Origin: Blastomussa wellsi
Lineage: Eukaryota; Cnidaria; Anthozoa; Scleractinia; Plerogyridae
Reading direction: 5' to 3'
DNA: 64,000 bases
Assembly (NCBI GenBank): GCA_947652115.1
Contig: OX393572.1
Location: forward strand, 3,142,603 to 3,206,602
Translations under genes and position numbers: made by a program
Part shown: positions 1 through 12,400 of the stretch, one piece after another
Position numbering within the stretch: position 1 is the stretch's first letter
Layout of the letters: each line of letters opens with the position of its first letter
Notes under the pieces: model-generated
Databases searched by the model: none
What the model was told of the DNA's origin: nothing
The model's input: only the letters and a program-made list of their open reading frames with translations

Positions 1-1724
1 ATAGGAATCTTCCACCGTTTACCTCTAAGGCAAAATAGTGTAATATTCTGCCCTGGGTATTGTTATTCATGACATAAGGTATGGGGAAATCGCTCTGGCC
101 TGGGACAAGCCAAAACCCGATTCAGAAAATCTCCGGGTAGGTGACTCAGACTTCAAAGCCGCCTTCTTCGCAGACTGACTAGCCTCGCTTGTCCCGGGTG
201 ACAACCGAGTGGTCCGCCACATTCACATTCGGTGTGTACCACAATGAAATTCAAATAAACATATGGCTGAGGTTTACATGTACACTAGCATCAGTCTATA
301 CTCTAATGCAGCTTGAGAGGCACTCAAAATTAAACATTGAATAACGTCAGCAAGTACTTGGGACTATAAATAAAAAATGATCAAATTATAGGATAAATGA
401 TCCAATAACTATCAAAATAAGCGAATTAGCGCTAAGGCACTTTCATCGTTCTGAAAATGAAGAATCCGATGAACAACAGCTTCAAAGAGATCCAATAAAG
501 GCTGCAATTGAAAAAGGTAGCAAGAAACTTTTAGAATTTAAGACTCTTTCGCGATTTTAAGCAACTTTTGGGGATATTTTTCAGCAACGTCTTACCATTC
601 TTTTGGTCAGAATTGGCCAACTCTTCGCCCATTCCGGTATTCCTCGCCGAGAGCCTGTGAACAGGCGATATGCACGTAGCTGATTCTAGCTTATTCTGTA
701 TCTTCCACGATGCAAGTTCTTTACTTCTGGAGGAGTGAGAGTTCATTGAAAGAGGAGACTTTATTGAAGGAGTTTGCATCTTAAGGAACAAATCACATGG
801 CTAATATGCTGCTTCATAAGCAAGTGCTGACCAATTTCAAGGGTCCACCATTTTCGTGTACATCTTGACCGCACAAAAGTCGACTTGTCCACATGTTGGA
901 GGACATTTATAGAAAACCAAAGGCTCCTTTCTCGGAGGGGCGCTATTTTCCGGCCTGTTTCAGAATATCATGTCTGCGTCCAATTGCAAAATTTTGGACG
1001 CAAAGCGCTGACTGGTGGATTTTAATCATTCAGTGGGGGATCCAGTTGAGTGAGAGGGTCGGGGGTCCGGACTCCTCTTCCCTAACTGATTTTTTTGCCT
1101 TAACTACTTGACAATGTTTGACGCTGAAATTCGCGCATCGACAGGATCGACCAATTTCTTTTTTGTTTTTACTGCTTGTTTGACGCTGAAATTCTTGCAG
1201 GATCGCTTGTTATCATTCAACTGAGTAAATGTGTGGACACCCTATCAAATTCTTGGATTCGCCCCTGCGGCTTGCGGTGATTGAATAAAATTTGAAAGTT
1301 GACAAACTACGCAATCCGCGGGGAACTTGTGTTTTGGAAGATGCGTGTCCGCAGGCTATCGAAAACCACACTTGCAAGATCAGATATACCCGTGGTCCAT
1401 GGAAAAGTAATCATTAATTGTCACCACTGTAAATTGACTCTGATCTTATTGGCGCCAGATGTTTCTTACACGGGTGATGGCATTGTGGGTGCTGGTAGCC
1501 ATAAATACAGCATCCATTCTGTTCTTCAAACACCTTCCATAACTGTAAAATCCCTACTTTTCCGCGAAATATTTCTTCTAGAACGTCTTAATTTAATAAT
1601 GTGCCAAGAAATGAATCTTCAGTACTAATCCATTCGATCGTTACTGAGGCAATGGATAAATGAGCTTTTACACAAATTTTTCACAATTAAATATCTAACT
1701 GTTCTCGTTTCTGTTATACCATAG
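1..1724. other. Gene-poor 5' stretch
   Basis: No gene is recognised here. Open frames of 60-110 codons occur (531-791 minus, 893-1111 plus, 1299-1628 plus), but none shows a domain, a signal peptide or a convincing exon border. The region presumably holds the intron upstream of the Tudor-like exon at 1725. Confidence 0.5.
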
Positions 1725-2095
1725 TTGGCGCCCGGGTGTTTGGTCAGGAGCTGGATGGTTTTTACTACCGAGGCTTTATCGTCAAGGCTTCCGACACGCT
1801 CGTATTGATCCACTATGATGACGAGAGCGTACAGCGGTTTGCGAAAGCGAATAGCCGTGAAAATATTGTTCTGGACGAGCTTCCTCAAATGCAAACGCTC
1901 GATGTGGGGGACAAGGTTATTGCTTATTATACCACCGACAGTTTCTACTTGGCAAAAGTCGACGATTTTTCTGTTCCCAACGATGGTAAGCCTAATGCCT
2001 GGGATCGTCGGATAACTATCGTAGACAGGATAGGTGTCGCTGCTTACCAAAACCAAGCGATGGGTCTTTACCAAATGAGGATGCTGGAAAAGTAA
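1725..2095 (+). CDS. Tudor-like (DUF4537-type) domain, 3'-terminal exon
   Basis: This open exon starts after a good acceptor (pyrimidine tract then ATAG at 1721-1724), completes a phase-1 codon and runs about 122 residues to TAA at 2093-2095. It reads VGARVFG, then FYYRGFI, then a DDE acidic turn. A second half has VGDKVIAYY and FYLAKV. This two-lobed pattern of short beta strands matches Tudor-like DUF4537 domains as I know them. A homologous exon with the same acceptor phase lies on the minus strand at 23194-23489. Upstream exons were not found, so the full protein and its function are unknown. Such domains usually bind peptides or chromatin-type ligands, but that is family knowledge and is not shown here. 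Confidence 0.55.
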
Positions 2096-2465
2096 GGTAA
2101 ATCCAATAGTTCAAAAATTTGCTTTCCACTTTCCACGTTTATGGCAGAACATCGCACTCCTCTCCTTTGGATGCAACATGGCGGCTAAGTCGGCGAGCCT
2201 CTGACACAAACTGATTGCCGGCGCAAGCAGCACGTGACAAAATATTTTTTGCGATTTCAAAGATTTTTGGATTGTAAACTATTTTCGTATTCGTGACAAT
2301 TTATTTGTGGATCTAATAATCGTATAAAGATTTGTAATAGTTTTTTTAGATCTGACAAACCTTCCAACAAGGATTTGCAAAAAATATTACGATTTGAAAT
2401 ATTTTTTTGGATTTGAAAATTATTTTTGGATTGTCCCTTCTCGGCTTCCGTAACATACACATACA

Positions 2466-2632
2466 CGGAAATCTCGAAAATTCAACATGCTCTTTTTCCA
2501 ACACAAAGGATACTACCTAGCTGGAAACTTGTGAATAGATATATTTTTAGGATTTCTTTCACGTGCCGACAATAAAAATTAAGCAAGCCCAACGAATTTT
2601 GTTTTTAAAATTTTATGACGTCACGTGAAAAC
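2466..2632 (+). repeat. Dispersed repeat, copy 1 (partner at 5866)
   Basis: About 160 bases starting GGAAATCTCGAAAA and ending with a CACGTGAAAAC-type motif reappear with few differences at 5866-6022. The shared core includes CTGGAAACTTGTGAATAGAT. No coding potential is visible. Confidence 0.75.
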
Positions 2633-2979
2633 CGAGAATTCTTGCATGATATTCAGGGCTCCGGCCTCAAAATGGTGGGGCGCCAGGGCTGCGGCCTCAA
2701 AATAAACTACTCTTATAATTAAAGATTCTGTACAGTGATTATTCTATGTCAGTGTCAAACTCCTTACGCATTTCAATTAGTATTCAAATCATTTACAAGA
2801 AACCTTTATTTTTTCCTTTTTATAGGAAAAGCCGGGGAAGAGGCAATGAAATCCTGGGGCAACAGTAATTCAGGGATATTTGTAGTGGCTGTTCAAGCAG
2901 AAATAGGTTAAAAATGTAACCAATAAAATAAATATATGTGGGTAATATTTCGTTGTCTCTGCTTCTTTTTAATTTTATT

Positions 2980-3153
2980 CTCTACTTGCACAAATCCCAT
3001 AATACACCTCTTTTACCCCCCAAAATTTTGCATAATCATTGTTTGCAATTTCTCCTGGGACATGAAGATGTCCCAATGGAAATCTAAAACAATGTTTATG
3101 CACATTTTTTGGGGGTAGAAGCGGTGTGTTATGGGATTGTGCAAGTAGAGAAT
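2980..3153. repeat. MITE-like inverted repeat
   Basis: The left arm from about 2980 (TTCTCTACTTGCACAAATCC, continuing) is matched in reverse complement by the right arm ending at about 3153. Arms are about 45 bases. A non-autonomous DNA element is the likeliest explanation. Confidence 0.7.
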
Positions 3154-4281
3154 GCTTACTTATTTTTTGGCCATTAATTTCTCACAAGGACTGGGAACTA
3201 CCGAATTCGCGAATTTGATTGGCTTAAGGCTGCACACAAGAAAATTATCAAATTGACGTGAGCTTGTTGTGGTACATAAAATTTACGTTCAAAGTGAAGT
3301 TTTTTTTGGATATTTTTATCATATTGACCCAGGAGCCATAACCCCGATTATGGCTCCTGATAGAGACCATAATACACAACGCCTAAGACTTGCCACGAGT
3401 CGACCTCATATAAACAAGACGAAGGACTTTTCAGAAAGTTTTAGGGCATTTCTTAGCTTTCTAAGTAAAAAATAACCGAGGGATAAAACAAAAATGTGAG
3501 ACACTCTATTTTAGACCAATCATGAGTCTAGAGATGCAATTCCACATAAAACATAAGTCTTCATATAAATATGTTGTCAAAAAAACTTTATTTTGCTCAA
3601 AAATTCTCCCAAGTTGCCTTGCCCAATTTCTCTTGCTGCCCAAAAAAATCTGAGTTGCCCAAAATTCAGGGGGGTGGGGGTGGGAGGGGGGCTGCAGCTC
3701 CCCGGCCGGTACGCCTATGTCTACGTACATACATGCATTAACTTTATTTATACACGGTAAAAACATCAGTAGACAATGTCTAGTATCATTCACTCTTTAT
3801 TGCATGTTTTGTTTCAACTTTGCACTTGCTACGGTCTGGCGTAAATAGGACAAAATAAAATACCAAATACGTAAGAAAAATTGTACCCCAACATATACAT
3901 ATACGCCCATCGGTCGTCGCGCTCATTTCGCCCCGGCCCACTCCCGACGAGAGAGGTCAAAGTCTCGTAGCCCCACATGCAAGCATTATAGTAGAAATGG
4001 CAGCGGTCCTCATAAATTGGAATTTCTGACAGAATCCATCAACCCAAAAGCGAAATCTGAAATGGTTTGGGGTGGGGGAGGGATAGAAGTATCAGCCATC
4101 TTGTGTTTTCGAGTCAATTGTTACACTTGTCAGGTTTTGCTATGGACTGTCGTTGCTATGTCCTTTCGGGTGGGAGTACAGCCGTAAAAGGAAATGTTGT
4201 CGGTAGGAGTGATTGAATAGTCGACAACCTAAGGGGAAGTGATCAACAGAGTCAGGTGAATAGTCTAGAATAGAATAGTCT

Positions 4282-4450
4282 AGACTGCTCGCAGTCTCTG
4301 TTTTGCTCCAAAATCCGTAACGAAGGCGAAAATTTGCGAGTGCTACTTTCGAGGGGCGAGCGGCAAATCCTCGAGCCGCGAGTTTCGTTGGCGCCAGCTG
4401 GAGTTAACTCGTTACGGATTTTGGAGAAAAATGAAGAGTGCTCGCAGTCT
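4282..4450. repeat. MITE-like element with ~40-bp imperfect TIRs
   Basis: Both ends read AGACTGC inward, and the inner 16 bases TCCAAAATCCGTAACG are exact in both arms. Length is 169 bp with no coding capacity. Confidence 0.7.
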
Positions 4451-4859
4451 ATTGTTAGTCGAGTGTAGCAAGTCTGGCTTAAAAACTAATTGATCAGTTT
4501 TGTCGTGATGTTATTGGCTGAACGACTAAAATAGCGTAACTCGGTCGTGATTGGGCAGTTTTGAGCAGTCGGTAAAATTAGGTCGTTAGTATGGTGGCTT
4601 AGTTGTTGACATCTGTACGGGGAGTCTGTCTAAAATTTAAAACCATCTGACTGTGCAAAAATCTTAAATGCGAAATAGTTTTCTCAAGATTTCATTCCTT
4701 TTTCTGTAAAATAACGCGCGGATATTTAGTATCAAGATATTTGCTTCTTCTACATATAAGCTTAAAATATAAGCTGGGAAGTCAAGAATCAAACCAACTG
4801 ATAGAATTTGGAATTCTTAGTCATTTTAGATGATATTATTTTTTTGCTTACACCATGTT

Positions 4860-5245
4860 TGGGTTCGAGCAGCAGGCGTGATGCTGCGTCGTGTTCTTAG
4901 GTTAGACAGTTTTAAATGGTCACTCTACTCTCGAAGTGCCTCTCTTGGGGCATCGATCCTGGCAGAATGCTGGCGAGTAACCTGCGATGGACTAGCATCC
5001 CATCCAGGGGGGAGTAAACCTGCGATGGACTAGCATCCCATCTAGGGGGGAGTAACCTGCGATGGACTAGCATCCCATCCAGGGGGGAGTAACCTGCGAT
5101 GGACTAGCATCCCATCCAGGGGCAAGTAACCTGAGATGGACTAGCGTCCCATCCAGGGGGAGTAACCTGCGATGGACTAGCATCCCATCCAGGGGGTAGT
5201 AGCAATGCTCCGAGCCACTTCATGCTACAGAGAAAAGCTGATAAA
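4860..5245 (+). repeat. SINE with internally amplified 37-bp unit
   Basis: The B-box-like GGTTCGAGC near 4861, the segment resembling TGTGTTCTTGGGCAAGACAC, and the tail with CTTCATGCTACAGA match the intact SINE at 55711-55997. Between them, 4975-5200 holds six tandem units of about 37 bp (each with GATGGACTAGCATCCCATC), where other copies have one. Confidence 0.75.
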
Positions 5246-5267
5246 TTCAAATGTTATAAAATAATTA

Positions 5268-5309
5268 ACACTTATTCCACGAGCGCGCGTTGGATATGAA
5301 ATGGTAGAT

Positions 5310-5342
<33 letters not shown>

Positions 5343-5545
5343 AACCATGTCATATCCAACGCGCGCTCGTGGAATAATTGTTTTATTAAAAACGCCCAAA
5401 AATATTGTACAAACATTGCGTAAAATGCATTCTTTTACGCGTACACCCACCATATCTGTAGGTCAATGGTATATGAGCTCATATACCATTGCCTCTAAAC
5501 CAATCAAAACTCAGAAAATGCAATATACCATAGCTAGTTTTTAAT
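5268..5545. repeat. Palindromic repeat element (family copy 1)
   Basis: A near-perfect hairpin at 5274-5376 (arms starting TTATTCCACGAGCGCGCG) is followed by an AT-rich tail containing GGTATATGAGCTCATATACC. The whole unit recurs at 48599-48861. Parts of it recur at 37675-37830 and 14785-14875. Confidence 0.75.
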
Positions 5546-5865
5546 AATAATGGATAAACAACATCTCCAAGTCTCTGTTCTGTACGGTGCACCATTCTTG
5601 AGTTATTTGCGAAGCATTTCACGCAAATTCATAGAGTTCAGTATGAAGACGCCATGTTGGTGCCCAGCTTGATGGGCACCAACATGGCGGCCGGACATCA
5701 GAGAAAACATGTGGCACTCACTTTTTCTATGAAAACGATTGCTCTTTCCTCGCGATCTAGTGTATATACACATAAACATCTTTCCTAATACTTGAACTGT
5801 TCAAAAGCTTAAGACTTTTCCTTCAAGCACGACAGCTTTGTCACGGCGCCATCGCGAAGTCACGG

Positions 5866-6022
5866 AGGAAATCTCGAAAATCCAACATGCTGTATTTTAA
5901 ACACAAAGGACACTATCTAACTGGAAACTTGTGAATAGATATATTTTTAGGATTTCTTTCACGTGGTGAAAATAAAATTTCAGCAGGCCCAGCCAAATTT
6001 TTTTTTGACGTTACGTGAAAAC
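5866..6022 (+). repeat. Dispersed repeat, copy 2 (partner at 2466)
   Basis: Direct-orientation relative of 2466-2632, sharing TAGATATATTTTTAGGATTT and the end near TTACGTGAAAAC. Confidence 0.75.
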
Positions 6023-6358
6023 TGTAGTCGCTTTTTCTTTACATGATAGCCAAAACCCAGCTGTATATATTTGACAACACACCACAAAACTGGGACACTG
6101 TGCCTTTAATTTCCAACAAAAATTAAATAAGAAAAAAAGGAAGTAGATTCTGCTCAGATGAGCTCAGCCATAGTTCTGTTCTGCTCTGCAGCTGCGCGCG
6201 TCCCGGTGTTCCACTATGCTGCACAGCAGGTTCATGCAGGTAAGCAATTCCTTTCCTCAACGTGATCATTGTATTACCCACTTTTATAGAAAGTCAGAAC
6301 TTAAAGTAGTGATTGCAAAGTTTTCTGCGTTCAGTTCCGTCTACTCTCAGTTGGAAGC

Positions 6359-6425
6359 ATGGCGCAGTGGAACTGCGGAGGTCTCCTGCTTGTCGCAGCT
6401 GGTATATTCCAGTTATTTGGTGTAG
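6359..6425 (+). CDS. Paralog A exon 1: signal peptide
   Basis: ATG at 6359 opens MAQWNCGG followed by a hydrophobic core (LLLVAAGIFQLFGV) typical of a secretory signal. The donor GTATGT is at 6426. The 67-nt length equals paralog B exon 1, which supports this start. Confidence 0.8.
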
Positions 6426-9400
6426 GTATGTCACTCTACAATAATTGTTTCTTGTTATTTAATTCTTGTATTATTTGGTTGGTGTTCAAGTGATTTAATC
6501 CCATTTACTGATTATACAGCTATCTGACATCCTTTCTTGAGTACGCGTTGTGGTAATTTGGCTGTAGTTCCCTAAATACTAGTCATTTAATGTCGGCACA
6601 GTCAGCAAGAATTGTCAATTTGTCAGTTAGTTGACAGAAAGAATGTTGAAGTGATTTAATCCCGTCATTTAATGACGGCCCGACCTGACATACGTATTGC
6701 TGTAATGTGGCTCTTGTCACAAATTCTAGTAACTTTGTCAGCTTTCAGCCGTAAGCATAGTCGCTAATTGTCAGTTAGTCAGCAGAATAAATGTTGGAGT
6801 GATTTTTGATTCTATCTGAAATCCTTTGTTGACTACACATCGAGGTAATTTAGCTTTAGTTCCAAATTATAGTCATTTTGACAAGGCGTTCAGGAACAAT
6901 TTTCCGACCAGCTGCAGTCACCATTTGTCAATTAGTTGTCAGAGAGGCTGTTCAAGTTAAGAATGCTGTATCTGAGTCAGTGTCGAACACTTTTTCATTT
7001 CCCATTTTATGCTTGGGCCGGTTGTTAATTATCGCTATATCAGAAAGGCGTTCTTTACGATAGGACGAGATTTGCCAAGCAAAAAAATTGTCAGTTGAAC
7101 AAAGGCCCTGGCCAATTATCTCGCCCAATTTATGGTCATTAATGTCAGTCGGAAATGTTTGTCCCTTGGTCGCCATCCAACCGTTCAACAGCCAAACTAT
7201 TCTAAAAATGTTTAACGATAGGCAGTGTTGTGGGCGAGTCTTCGAAAAGTCAAAATTTGCATCGATGGAAACCTAGAATGAGTGGTTTGGGTTTGTAAAA
7301 ATTCCTATACTAGGACAAAAAAGCTGTAAAAGGGACATACCACGCAGATATTTTCATATTCAGTTACCGCGTTGTTTGCCGTTTTGACAAAGAAATTGCA
7401 GCAAAACTGCAATGGTAGCCAGAGCTGCTTTGAAAGTGTTATGGATTTTATGTTTTTGACTCCTCTGATCGAACAACTCCTTCTGTTCAAAATGACTATG
7501 ATTTCCCTCAGCTGAAAATTGATGATTTTGGCCAAAATGCCAAAAATTACTGGTTTTTAAGTCATTCACATTGAACAAAAAACGAGTTGGTGTGATAGCC
7601 CTTAGGCATTTACCGACTTTATTAAATGTAGATGTAGATATATCTCGCCAATTCATCAAATAAGGTTTTACATGAATTGTCGCCTTTATTCTGACTAGTA
7701 ACATCTTACAACAACGTTACTCAATATCTGGGTCATAAATAAAAAGATGATATTAGGAGTTGACAATTCCAGGTATTGGGCTATGTGTTGCATGTGTCAT
7801 TTGCGGGTAGGCTATTTTGAGAACAAACTTCGCGAAAACGAATCTTTCGCGGTTTCCCTTTAAAACAAAATATTGTTTACGCATGATAAGTAGGTATTTA
7901 TACTCGGTACTAAAAAGAGATCTCAAAATATCCTACTTCACGTCAAGTGTTCCCTATAACATACAGGATGTCATTTCTAACTGCTATGAAGAGCAGATAC
8001 AGGATAACTTTTTTCTGCCCTGAGACGGGTGGCCAATTGTGTTTCGTCAGGTTAGTGAGGCGGGCGAAGCCAGTCAAACTGATTATCATTGCTAAATTGC
8101 CATTTCATTTGTACAAAATCGAAAACTCAAAAAGGGAAGCTGGTTTCTCAGATAAATATTTTGCTCCTGATCATATCGCGTGCCTTTCCGTTACTAATAG
8201 TTTGTTTAACTGCCAGTTGCTTTACTTTGCTTTGTTGCTCTCGCCTTTCCTGTCAGTTTTCCGTTTTATTTCCCTTTCCTTTTCTTTCCCTTCTCTTTTC
8301 TTTCATTTCTTACTTTACCTTTCTTAACCTTGCCTCATTTTAACTCATTTTAGCTTACCTTACTTCCCTTCCATCTCCTACTCTCATATAACCTAACCTC
8401 ATCTCACCTCACCTTAACTACCTTATCTTGTATCCTACCCTAAGCCCACCCTATGTTACTTTACCCTACCCTTCCCTACCCGACCCTAGCTACCTTATCT
8501 TAAGGCGGGATTCTCCCTGAAAGCCGTTTTTCCGTCATTAAAAGTGGGTTTAAAGCACATATCTCGTTTGTGTTACAAGGAATACCAAAACCCTTCAATG
8601 TTTTGTGATGTTTTGTAAATTTTTGGATGATTTTTGGGAGGAGGGAGTTTTTCTTAAAGGAGGAGAAAAATTTGGAGAAATATGAAATAGTGAAGCCGTT
8701 TTAATTCTGCTAATGATAAAGGATTTTAAAACGGCTGATGTGATTGGACTCCCTTTGATTGATTTCAGCGAATAATATCGTGTGTCCCCAGAGCCACTTG
8801 TTCCTCGTGCACAGGTCCAGCCGGCTAAGAGGGACAAGCGGCTCTGGGGACGAGAATACATTTACCTTACCTCACCTCATGCATAATTACTTTAGAAGCT
8901 CTGGCCTGATATAAATCTAGCCTCGTACCCAGACTTAACCTACCAAACATATTTGTATTTTTGCTTTCAAAGCTTCTTATCAGGTCACAGTCACTGGCGG
9001 ATGTGCCGAGACTACATTAGGTGACATGTCACAAAGAAATCCTGAAATTCCCAGCATGAGTTGGCTCCAGACTCCCTCCATTGTAGACATGGGAATTGGT
9101 AAGATCGTGAACATCAATATTAAAAAAGTAACCCGCGAGTTCGAGCGGCAGGGCGGCGAGTGGAATTTCAACTAGACTGCAGTAAATTATTTATTGTTCA
9201 GCTAAAGATGCAACTTGGGATAAATTGTTTTTTTGTCATCTACTCAGACTGCTTTGATGAAACTTAGATTGATTAAAAGCTTTAATTTCTGTCTCATTCT
9301 AGGCACAGGGGATCTATGTTTTGGCAGTTCCTGTTACGTGTTTCATCGATCAGGTCAAGCGTGGTCGAAAAACCGAAAAAGTTGCAAGCGCCAGAAGGGC

Positions 9401-12400
9401 GACCTAGTTTCCATGGAAACGGAAGACGAATGGGAGTTTATCAATGGAGAGATTCAAAAACGCAACGGAATCAGTGAGTGGCACATAGGCTTGAGAAAGC
9501 AGCGGAACAGGTGGGCGTGGGTGAGTGGCGAACCGCTGACCATCACTAGCAAATGGCAGGAAAGCGAACCTTCTCGTAACAGGAACCATGCTGTCATGTC
9601 AAAAAACAACCCGCCGGGAAATCAGGGTCTTTTCAGAGGTCAGCGCGGTGGGATAAGAACAGCTTATATCTGTGAATTTAAAAAAGGTAAGTGGTGATTC
9701 AATCTTACCAAGTTTCGTCAGGTTTCTACCATATATTTTCTACCATACCCTATTTTCTACGTATATACCATATACATATGCAGGAAATGAAGAAGAAATT
9801 CCTTAAAAATCATTTCTTATAGATCACTATCGTGTCCTTGGTCGTGTTGTTCACCTCAGTTATATCAAGGAACAATTAAGGACCCAAAGGAATTTGAATT
9901 TTGACGCAACACGGCAAGATATACGTCATGCACCCCAAGTGGAGATTCTTGCAGACACACTGTATATTCAGGTATGGGTATAATACAATTATAATACAAT
10001 AATACTTTTATAAAATAGCTGAGATATCACGCGCGCTCTCATTGGTTGATAGGTGTGTTTAGATGAGAGTATGTAAACACGGTTGTGACGTTTTAGTTTC
10101 GTGCTTAGAAAGAGAGAATTATTTTATAAAAGCAATACAGTACTTTTTCCGTGTTTACATATCCTCATCTAAACACTCGGGGGCTTGGGAGAATTCATAA
10201 TTGACAGGCGCAACAAAGTCTTTAGAGTACAACATGAAAAGGAGCTCATGAATTCTTTGACCCGGTTTTGATAAATCCAGTTATATATATTTTACAATTT
10301 CTGCAGGGATCGGTCAAACTGCACGGAGTCAGAAATTTAAAGTTGTACACTCGAAAAATAGTTGCAACGCCAGGAAGTAAACTTGATATCTCGTCGCCAA
10401 ACTGGAACCAGGTTTATAAGAATCGAGTGATAGCCGGAACCGATGGGGAGGACGGTTATCACGGCAAAGATGGACCCAAGGGTGAGTGAATCAATGAACT
10501 TATCTGGGTTGGGCTGTGAAAGACTTGGAAATTGCCTGATTTCAAACCGAGGGGGACAAGGTACGAGTCAACAAATTATGGGATTAGCAGCTATTGACCA
10601 CATAGTCAGAAAGCGCACACCAAGCTTTAAGAAATCCCCAGGTTTGGTGTTAATAGACCCAATATTAAGCGAGATACAGCCATTTAAATTCGTCAAAATT
10701 TACAAAGAAATGTATGGCCATCCGGACCCAGTGGCCAAACATTTCTTTGTAATTTTGACGTATTTAAATTAAATGGCTGTATCTTAGTCAAAACTAGCCC
10801 GATTAACACCAAACTTGGGGATTTGGTAAATCTCGGTGTGCCCTTTCTGACTTTGTGGATCAATAGTTGCTAATCCCATAATGAACAGACTCGTACCTAG
10901 TCCCTTGTGGTTTGAAATCAGGCATAGAGAGGGACATTCCCAGTCCCGGCTTTGGGTTACAATAGGCCATTTTCATTTTACAGTTCTGTCCTGAGTTACC
11001 AGGCCTTTGTAGAAGTGAGACTGAAGGTGACCTTGTTTTGATATAAACCCTCTTGCTTTTGATATGTAAATCCTACTGTTGTTATGCTAACTAGTTTCTG
11101 GTCTTTATCATGACAAGGTCAACACAAACCTCGCTTTCATAAACAGGCCTCGTTACATTTCACAGAACCCTAAAATGGTCTATTTTTAGACTGACCTGTG
11201 GAACGGAAATCTGGCATAAAGGCCAATCTCTATCTGATGTTTAAAGGAAAACAAAATTTTGCTTTTTATAGCGGATTGAGCGGATTTGAGTTTTGTCGTT
11301 GAAAAAGATTTCCAAAAGGAAAGGAAATGGTTTTCTGTGCACTTCATGGGAAGCATACTTCCGTGCAAGACCCAATCTATAAATAACTTTTGTAGAATTG
11401 ACATATTCTCCCAGCCGACGCCAACAGTGTCCTTCTCAATCCTCTCGTCGTCTCTTGCACTTTATATAAGAAGCCCAATTATGGACGCATTTTGATTGGT
11501 TCCTAACGATGATTTATTAAAGAGAAGACTCACTGACAGTTATATTTTGTTTCTGTATTATATAAAACAGATAGATTCCATGCTGTCGTGCATCTGTTCC
11601 ATAATAGATCACAGAAGACGTCAAAATTAATGTGGTAAGAGCATAAGTGACACACTCTGTTATCGCCTTGTGTGACACTTTTTTGTTCTTACCACATTTT
11701 GACGTCATCAATGATCTATTACTGAATAGACGCACGGCAACGTTGAATCTATTTGTTGCGTAGCTATACCGCTTACCACTATACCGCTGGCGTCGTATTT
11801 GTGTTCTCGTGTTTAATTTGTATTTATATTGCTCATGTTTTGCGGAGATTGAGATAAGTCGGCCTCAAACTGGAAAAGAAAATATAAACAAAAAATCTAA
11901 ACCTCACCGAAAAATTTTAATTTTTGGCCACTCTGGAAACAAGTCAAAACATAACATTTCCTCTTTTGTGCCCCAGATCGCCATTTTATAATATAATTCG
12001 TTTATGTGCTATCAGCATTGTCGTAGTGGCTTTACATACATCCAAAGGCTGGTATTACGACAGAAGGGAAAATGTATTGGTCAATATTTCAACTAGTGGG
12101 ATCTGTTTTCTCTTCAGTTGAAATATATGCTGATGTTGTTGATGGTAATCTTGAAGTTATCTCCAATGGTGGCAATGGCCATAACGGGCAGGACGGAGGA
12201 ATTGCTCCGAAGGCAGGAAATAACCCCCAACCGGTGAGTCAGAGATTAGCATGGGCACAAATTTAAATAAATTTAAAAACACGAGAGAGAGTGTTTCATT
12301 ATAGGGGGCTCATTGACGTTATTGTTTAAATTTTGGCTCATTTATAACATACGGCTTGGCGTACAGAAGGCAACATGTTAGATATAAATGGACTCCAAAC

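Larger units (their letters stand above)
2096..6358. other. Intergenic DNA rich in palindromic repeats
   Basis: No coding gene is supported between the Tudor-like exon and paralog A. The stretch holds an inverted-repeat element (2980-3153), a MITE-like element (4282-4450), a SINE with an amplified internal segment (4860-5245), a palindromic element (5268-5545) and two copies of a dispersed repeat (2466-2632 and 5866-6022). The remainder is AT-rich with no visible features. Confidence 0.6.
6426..8972 (+). other. Paralog A intron 1
   Basis: No gene is supported. It holds a degenerate tandem repeat (about 6478-7200), a pyrimidine-rich tract (about 8230-8480) and a repeat element at 8688-8857. 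The remaining stretch 7200-8230 shows nothing I can name. Confidence 0.6.

Noticed and set aside
1299..1628. Open frame with QTPSI, recalling the exon 2 motif of the paralogs
   Set aside because: Only five residues match, no conserved Cys context, and no donor fitting the phase of the next exon.
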